From the NCBI RefSeq assembly GCF_001565895.1, contig NZ_LSNE01000003.1:429195-493194 (forward strand): 64,000 nt of DNA, in the 5' to 3' direction. Positions 58,971 to 64,000 of this stretch are shown here, piece after piece. This DNA is from Paraglaciecola hydrolytica. Lineage in GTDB: Bacteria; Pseudomonadota; Gammaproteobacteria; Enterobacterales; Alteromonadaceae. The notes under the pieces were generated by a model. The model did not search any database. It was not told the origin of the DNA and worked only from the letters and a program-made list of their open reading frames with translations. The stretch's first letter is position 1; the number at the start of each line of letters is the position of its first letter. The position numbers and the translations under genes are program-made.

Positions 58971-59270
58971 TCACTCTTTGCTATAAGGTTTTTGCACAGA
59001 CTTGGCAGCATTGCGCAGTTCGTCGACAGTTTCCTGCAACTTGGGGGACAGATTCTGCATATTTTGTTCTTCAGCTTTTTTCAGGTTTTCGTGCAGTTCC
59101 TGAATTTTGAATTGCTGCTCCACTTCCTGACGAAAACCATTAGCCATACTTTTAATACTGCGCACGGTTTTTAAGGTTGAGCGGATGGCTCCGGGTAGTT
59201 TTTCAGGCCCGAGTACCACGAGGGCAACTACACCAATCAACACCAGCTCAAAAAAGCCTATATCAAACAT
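58971..59270 (-). CDS. tatB: Twin-arginine translocase subunit TatB
   Basis: 99 residues: N-terminal helix FDIGFFELVLIGVVALVVLGP with the GPEKLP hinge, then an amphipathic helix. Shorter than the E. coli protein (171), mainly in the C-terminal tail. Its start overlaps the tatA stop by one base. Confidence 0.93.
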   Translation of the reverse strand: MFDIGFFELVLIGVVALVVLGPEKLPGAIRSTLKTVRSIKSMANGFRQEVEQQFKIQELHENLKKAEEQNMQNLSPKLQETVDELRNAAKSVQKPYSKE

Positions 59271-59530
59271 TAGTTACGCTCTTTTTGCTCACTGGTTTTA
59301 GTTTGGTTTACGCTTTCAGCCGCTTTAGACTTATTTTCGACTTTTTCTTTAGTGGCAAAGTCTGCATCTGCGTCTTTACTCTCTTCGTCTTTGTCATCGC
59401 TGATGGCTTTTTTAAAACCCTTAACGGCAGAACCTAAATCACCACCTAAACTGCGTAATTTTTTAGTGCCAAACAACAACACTATGATGCCTAAAATAAT
59501 TAATAATTGTGGAACGCTAATACCAAACAT
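59270..59530 (-). CDS. tatA: Twin-arginine translocase subunit TatA
   Basis: 86 residues: membrane helix (about 7-21), hinge FGTKKLR, amphipathic helix [16 protein letters not shown], then a charged, disordered tail. Forms the channel complex of the Tat pathway. First gene of tatA-tatB-tatC-57694-tatD. Confidence 0.95.
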   Translation of the reverse strand: MFGISVPQLLIILGIIVLLFGTKKLRSLGGDLGSAVKGFKKAISDDKDEESKDADADFATKEKVENKSKAAESVNQTKTSEQKERN

Positions 59531-59686
59531 ACTTTACTCCTAATATCAGTTTGTCATCATTATACGTAGCAAAATCAAAAGGTCACTGGATTTGATGCTA
59601 TTGAATTCAACTAATAATTTTTCATTAACATAAATCAAAAATAGGTTAAGCTAAAATACAACATTAGATACAGGATAAGTAACAGT

Positions 59687-60610
59687 GTGAGTATTCTAGT
59701 CAAGTTTTTACCAGCCTCTATATTGATTATAATCTCATGCCAGACCCATGCAGAGCAGGAAAGCGATCCTTCGTGGCTAGATGCTATGCATCAAAATATT
59801 ACTGAATCAGTTAATGATTCTGCATTATGGTTTGATGAATTTTTTATGCTGGACCAAAATAGCCTGTCAGATCAAGCACTAGGTGAAGCTAGAATTCAGC
59901 TAGGATGGAGTCCAAGAAGCCGTGACCTGAACGAGTTCGAAAACCGTTTAAAGCTCCGTTACAAGCTGCCCAATCTCAAAAACCGGGTAGATTTGGTTTT
60001 TTCTGATTACGACGATGAGATAGCAGATAATCCCCTGCAAAATACTAAAATAGACAATCGCAGTGAACGTAATCGTTTTAGTCTAGCACTCCAATGGAAG
60101 GCCAAACCCGATAGCGGTTTATCTCACCGTATTGGTATCGGTCGACGTTTACAACCCTTTGTAAAAAGCCGTTTTCGTAGTTTATTAAATATTAATCACC
60201 AGGCTGACATACGTTTTGAAACCTCTGCTTACTATTATAGTAATGATGGTTTTGGAGCCGATTTTTCGCTGCTCTACAGTTATGTATTCACACCACAATC
60301 CATGTTTAGATTTAATAATCATTTTTACTATAGAGATAGTACCAACGATTGGTTGTGGCAGCACAGCTGGCAACATTTAAATCAGATCAATGATAAAAAT
60401 GCGCTTATAACCGGTTTTTATATGGAGGGTTTAAGCCAACCGACTTACCATCTGCAAGAATATTTAACGAGTAGTAGATGGCGCATTAATGCATTGAGAG
60501 ATTGGCTGTTTTTTGAAGTTGAGCCTTTTGTAATGTGGCGCAAAGACGAAGCATTTTCTGCATCCTATGGCGTTAGTTTACGTATTGAAGGCTATTTTGG
60601 GCAAACCTAG
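59687..60610 (+). CDS. Hypothetical outer-membrane beta-barrel protein
   Basis: 307 residues, GTG start after AGGA, signal peptide (ends SCQTHA-EQ). The mature part alternates hydrophobic and polar residues with repeated aromatic-ended strands (AYYYSNDGFGADFSLLYSY; MFRFNNHFYYRD) and closes with VSLRIEGYFGQT, consistent with an outer-membrane barrel, although the final residue is Thr and not Phe. Function unknown. It is inserted between tatA and ubiB and convergent with ubiB (stop codons four bases apart). Confidence 0.7.
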   Translation: MSILVKFLPASILIIISCQTHAEQESDPSWLDAMHQNITESVNDSALWFDEFFMLDQNSLSDQALGEARIQLGWSPRSRDLNEFENRLKLRYKLPNLKNRVDLVFSDYDDEIADNPLQNTKIDNRSERNRFSLALQWKAKPDSGLSHRIGIGRRLQPFVKSRFRSLLNINHQADIRFETSAYYYSNDGFGADFSLLYSYVFTPQSMFRFNNHFYYRDSTNDWLWQHSWQHLNQINDKNALITGFYMEGLSQPTYHLQEYLTSSRWRINALRDWLFFEVEPFVMWRKDEAFSASYGVSLRIEGYFGQT

Positions 60611-60614
60611 ACTA

Positions 60615-62240
60615 CTAAGATAATTTAATCCGCCAAGCACTAACCCAACTAACTATGCCTACAAATGCTATAAAACTGCTTATCCTCCAGTCTGCATGAT
60701 AAATCGGCAGGACTGCGCTAACTATTATCAACGTAGCCCCAATAACCAAGCACTGTAATCGTTTAAACTGTTGATTGTGCTGAAGCTGTAATAACTCAAA
60801 TTGAGTACGCTGTTGCTCTGGCAATTTTTTGATTTGCTTAAGAGTGTCATATACGAGATCTGGAATTTCAGGCAGTTTTTCTGACCAAAAAGGTAAGTTT
60901 GTTACAACCTTGCTGTACATAGCTTTAAAACCAATTTGCTCTTTCATCCAGTTTTCCAAAAAGGGTTTAGCCGTTTTCCACAAATCTAATTCAGGATACA
61001 ACTGGCGTCCCAAACCTTCGATATACAATAGGGTTTTTTGCAACAAAACCAATTGCGGCTGGATCACCATATTAAAACGTCGAGCGGTATTAAAGAGTTG
61101 CAGCAACACATTACTAAACTCAATTTCAGCTAATGGTTTTTGAAAGATTGGCTCACATACTCGGCGAATCGACGCCTCAAAATCATCAATATCTGTATCC
61201 GATGGCACCCAACCAGAATCCACATGCAGCTGAGCCACTTTACGATAATTACGATTAAAAAAAGCGATAAAATTTTCTGCTAAATAGCGTTTATCTTCGC
61301 TATTGAGGGTACCTACTATGCCAAAATCTATGGTGATATATTGTGGGTCTGCTGGATTCGAGGTATTGACAAAAATATTGCCTGGATGCATATCTGCATG
61401 AAAGAAGCTGTCACGAAATACTTGAGTAAAAAATACTTCAACACCTCGTTCTGCTAACTTTTTCATATTGGTATTAAGGGCTTTGAGCTTAACCACGTCA
61501 GCGATGGGTGTGCCGTAAATTCGTTCCATGACCATCACATTACGATGGCTATAATCGCTATAAATAGTTGGTACATACAAGGCATCAGAGCCTTCAAAAT
61601 TACGTTTAAACTGAATACCATTAGCCGCTTCATGAGTAAGATCAAGTTCGTCGATGATGGTACGTTTATACTCTTCTACCACTTCTACTGGGCGCAACCT
61701 TTTACCATCCGGTAATAGCTTTTGCACAGCTGCAGCCACCGTGCGCATCAGTTCAATATCTGACTCGATTGTACGCTTGATATCTGGGCGAATGACCTTA
61801 ATGATCACTTCTTTGCCGTTTAATGTGGCTGTATGAACCTGTGCTATGGATGCAGATGCCAGTGGTCTAGCCTCAAAATCGCTAAAAAGATCAGAAATTT
61901 TCTGCAAACCCAAGGCTTTGAGAATAATGCTTTCAGCAACATCACTAGCAAAGGGCTCAACTTGATCCTGCAGAATCGCCAATTCATTCGCAATATCCAC
62001 AGATAATAAGTCTTTGCGGGTTGAAAGCATTTGACCAAATTTGATAAACACCGGCCCGAGTGTCTGTAAGGCTAAACGGATCCTCGCACCCTGAGATTTA
62101 TCTGAATGTTGATTGCGTAGCCAAAAAAATCCATAGCGACCTAATTTGGCATACCAGGGCAACCAACTAGGCGGAATAAGTTCATCCAAGCCATGCTGCA
62201 ACAAAACTTTATTAATATGGTACAAACGCAAAATTCGCAT
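60615..62240 (-). CDS. ubiB: Probable ubiquinone biosynthesis protein kinase-like UbiB
   Basis: 541 residues. ABC1/UbiB atypical kinase: KxGQ motif [29 protein letters not shown], and the [14 protein letters not shown] catalytic loop with DFGIVGTL. Two C-terminal membrane helices (about 495-540). It aids ubiquinone synthesis, probably by ATP-driven lipid handling. The gene ends a tight ubiE-ubiJ-ubiB series on the minus strand. Confidence 0.95.
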   Translation of the reverse strand: MRILRLYHINKVLLQHGLDELIPPSWLPWYAKLGRYGFFWLRNQHSDKSQGARIRLALQTLGPVFIKFGQMLSTRKDLLSVDIANELAILQDQVEPFASDVAESIILKALGLQKISDLFSDFEARPLASASIAQVHTATLNGKEVIIKVIRPDIKRTIESDIELMRTVAAAVQKLLPDGKRLRPVEVVEEYKRTIIDELDLTHEAANGIQFKRNFEGSDALYVPTIYSDYSHRNVMVMERIYGTPIADVVKLKALNTNMKKLAERGVEVFFTQVFRDSFFHADMHPGNIFVNTSNPADPQYITIDFGIVGTLNSEDKRYLAENFIAFFNRNYRKVAQLHVDSGWVPSDTDIDDFEASIRRVCEPIFQKPLAEIEFSNVLLQLFNTARRFNMVIQPQLVLLQKTLLYIEGLGRQLYPELDLWKTAKPFLENWMKEQIGFKAMYSKVVTNLPFWSEKLPEIPDLVYDTLKQIKKLPEQQRTQFELLQLQHNQQFKRLQCLVIGATLIIVSAVLPIYHADWRISSFIAFVGIVSWVSAWRIKLS

Positions 62241-62247
62241 CGAGGCA

Positions 62248-62874
62248 TCAGGCCTTATAAGTTTTTTCTAAAATGGCCAATCTAGCGGCTAAGCGCTCCG
62301 CAGCACTACGTAAACTATTTACTTGCCCACTAAATTCGTTGAGTTCTTGTGGTTTAACACCTATTGCACCTTGTGCTGTTAAGCGCTCGGCCCAGACAAT
62401 ACGTGCCTGCTCAAGGCTATCTTTACTGTGTGAGATAACACTTCTTACACTTAGGAAGGTTTGATGTGCCAGCACATCGCCTGTATAGACCGACAATTGT
62501 TCTTCCCAATCAATATCAAGTTCTTGCATCAAACTACTAAAACTCTGGGCAACATAGATATCTCCCACTAACTTGAGTTTTTCCTGTTGGATAAGCTGAG
62601 TAAGTTTACTGCTATCTTGCAAGAGCGGCAGCGTATCCAAATTAAGTTCAATTATACAGCTGGCTAACTTTTGATCAGCCTCATAGCCTTGAATGATAGC
62701 AACGCTGATGTGTTCAGAAAACTGAAATAACAGAGGCCAAGGCAGCTCTGATATATGCACCACCAGGCTTTTGCCATGCAGTTTTTTAAGTTTAGTCTGA
62801 CTAGATGGGTCAAGCTTAACAAGCTGATTTAAAACGCCTTCAATTCCCGAGCTAACTAATTGAACAACAGGCAT
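62248..62874 (-). CDS. ubiJ: Ubiquinone biosynthesis accessory factor UbiJ
   Basis: 208 residues with an SCP2 lipid-binding domain (about 1-120) and a C-terminal coiled-coil, as in UbiJ. It scaffolds the Ubi complex with UbiK. Directly after ubiE and before ubiB (1 and 7 base gaps). Confidence 0.88.
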   Translation of the reverse strand: MPVVQLVSSGIEGVLNQLVKLDPSSQTKLKKLHGKSLVVHISELPWPLLFQFSEHISVAIIQGYEADQKLASCIIELNLDTLPLLQDSSKLTQLIQQEKLKLVGDIYVAQSFSSLMQELDIDWEEQLSVYTGDVLAHQTFLSVRSVISHSKDSLEQARIVWAERLTAQGAIGVKPQELNEFSGQVNSLRSAAERLAARLAILEKTYKA

Positions 62875-62875
62875 A

Positions 62876-63658
62876 TTAGAATTTGAAACCTCGATGCAAT
62901 GCCACTATTCCCCCCGTTAAATTTTGATAAGTGGTTTGCTCAAAACCTACAGCTTCCATCATATTTTTTAGAACATCCTGTTCAGGATGCATACGAATTG
63001 ATTCTGCTAAATACTGATAACTGTCGCTGTCATTTGCCACTAACTGGCCAATTTTAGGTAATAGGTGGAAAGAATAAAGATCGTAGGTCTTACTAAGCAA
63101 TTCGTTAGTCGGTTTAGAAAACTCCAACACTAACAAGCGCCCACCGGGTTTTAGCACTCTGTACATAGAAGCTAATGCTTTATCTTTATCTGTCACATTG
63201 CGCAAACCAAAGGCAATGGTAATAATATCGAAGGTATTATCAGGAAAGGGCAATTCTTCAGCATCGGCTTGAACGTATTCTACATTGCCAACAATGCCTT
63301 GATCACGTAATTTAACCCGACCGACTTTGAGCATAGCTTCGTTTATATCAGCCAAAACAACCTGACCAGTACTACCTACTATACGCGAAAATTTAGCAGT
63401 TAAATCACCTGTACCTCCGGCCAAATCGAGCACCTTATGCCCAGCTCTAACTCCACTACAGTCTATGGTGTAACGTTTCCACAACCTATGTATACCTAAT
63501 GACATTAGGTCGTTCATGATGTCATATTTAGCAGCAACGGATTGAAAGACATCTTTCACCATCGCCACTTTCTGATCTTTATTTATCTGCCTGAAACCAA
63601 AGTGAGTGGTATTACTACCTGACTCGATTGATGTGTTTTGTTGTGATGATTCGCTCAT
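62876..63658 (-). CDS. ubiE: Ubiquinone/menaquinone C-methyltransferase
   Basis: 260 residues. SAM-dependent methylation at C2 of the quinone ring. Motifs: [30 protein letters not shown] (SAM loop), [10 protein letters not shown] and the UbiE signature [12 protein letters not shown]. First gene of the ubi run; upstream lies the downstream end of an rRNA operon. Confidence 0.96.
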   Translation of the reverse strand: MSESSQQNTSIESGSNTTHFGFRQINKDQKVAMVKDVFQSVAAKYDIMNDLMSLGIHRLWKRYTIDCSGVRAGHKVLDLAGGTGDLTAKFSRIVGSTGQVVLADINEAMLKVGRVKLRDQGIVGNVEYVQADAEELPFPDNTFDIITIAFGLRNVTDKDKALASMYRVLKPGGRLLVLEFSKPTNELLSKTYDLYSFHLLPKIGQLVANDSDSYQYLAESIRMHPEQDVLKNMMEAVGFEQTTYQNLTGGIVALHRGFKF

Positions 63659-63876
63659 GCAGAGTCCTTTAACCGTTAAGCTTAATGATGCCTACCCATC
63701 ATCATGCTGCTAATGAGTTAGTTTACTCAATTATGTCACTAGCCGACAGTTAAGAATTTAGTTTATGACTACATATGAAAGTAATGTTTAGGAATTTTAA
63801 ACAGGCAACATATCTTGGAGTGGGACGATTTAACGCAGTCAGCTGGAATGAGCGGTTTAAAGTAAATCGCAGGTAT
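63659..63876. promoter_or_regulatory. ubiE upstream region
   Basis: 218 bases between the ubiE start and the 5S rRNA terminator with no gene. It should hold the ubiE promoter; no site is assigned with confidence. Confidence 0.4.
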
Positions 63877-63907
63877 AAAAAAAGCCCATCATAATCATGA
63901 AGGGCTT
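63877..63907 (-). terminator. Terminator downstream of 5S rRNA
   Basis: Minus-strand stem AAGCCC/GGGCTT, with an inner TCAT/ATGA extension, followed by seven T. It ends the rRNA operon just before the ubiE promoter region. Confidence 0.92.
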
Positions 63908-63918
63908 ATTCTAATTGG

Positions 63919-64000
63919 GAGCCTGGCGGTGTGCTACTCTCACATGGGGAGACCCCACACTACCATCGCCGCTAATGCGTTTCACTTCTGAGTTCGGAAT
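63919..64000 (-). rRNA. rrf: 5S rRNA, 3' part (cut by the window edge)
   Basis: The minus strand reads the conserved 5S core ATTCCGAACTCAGAAGTGAA, then CGATGGTAGTGTGGG, GAGAGTAG and the 3' end CCGCCAGGC. The 5' end and the rest of the rRNA operon lie beyond position 64000, transcribed toward ubiE. The exact 3' nucleotide is uncertain by one to three bases. Confidence 0.95.

Overview
The window looks like an ordinary chromosomal stretch of a marine gammaproteobacterium of the Alteromonadales (Alteromonas/Glaciecola/Paraglaciecola-like). The inference rests on moderately AT-rich sequence, gammaproteobacterial synteny (rph-pyrE, ubiE-ubiJ-ubiB next to tatABC-tatD, trxA/rhlB/gppA/rho, fadBA, purEK), a NagK/NagB-II/NagA type GlcNAc pathway with a TonB receptor, and many periplasmic or outer-membrane proteins. 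No species call is possible from the sequence alone. No insertion sequence, prophage or CRISPR array was seen.

Layout. 1-5.5 kb: ECF-type sigma factor with an overlapping downstream gene cut by the window edge, a PspB-like small membrane protein, an EamA transporter, and two secreted or anchored hydrolases (M20 peptidase, amidohydrolase). 5.5-9.5 kb: GFA protein, then a minus-strand run proB-proA-HAD-unknown (the last possibly a degenerate DJ-1/PfpI fold). 9.5-9.95 kb: decayed gene remnant. 10-14 kb: CreA lipoprotein, sterol-desaturase family protein, DUF3014/DUF1285 pair, and a two-gene unknown unit behind a convincing Fur box. 14-16.9 kb: rph-pyrE-tusA and divergent yicC.

16.9-28.4 kb is the most distinctive region: a TonB-dependent receptor, three flavin-dependent tryptophan-halogenase-like paralogues with intact motifs, and nagK-nagB(II)-nagA. 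Four copies of one 14-bp LacI-type palindrome (TGACA-RCGY-TGTCA-like, one with a changed centre) plus a half-site lie upstream of the receptor and in the divergent region between halogenase 3 and nagK, tying these genes into one probable GlcNAc/chito-oligosaccharide regulon.

28.4-42 kb: HD-GYP phosphodiesterase, alkyltransferase-like protein, a two-TM polysaccharide co-polymerase-like protein whose cytoplasmic tail resembles a dead tyrosine-recombinase domain, a large hybrid histidine kinase, a tiny secreted protein made of five near-identical 11-residue repeats, an XRE/membrane-protein pair, a lipoprotein, a second EamA transporter, a tandem universal stress protein and the Slt transglycosylase. 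42-46.3 kb: fadBA, an apparently non-coding block, and tRNA-Thr(TGT) followed by three 79-bp tandem repeats derived from the tRNA 3' portion. 46.4-64 kb: purEK, M20D amidohydrolase, rho, trxA, rhlB-gppA, hemB with a membrane diguanylate cyclase, tatD-unknown-tatCBA, a beta-barrel-like protein, ubiE-ubiJ-ubiB, and the 3' part of a 5S rRNA with its terminator, marking the end of an rRNA operon that lies beyond the window.
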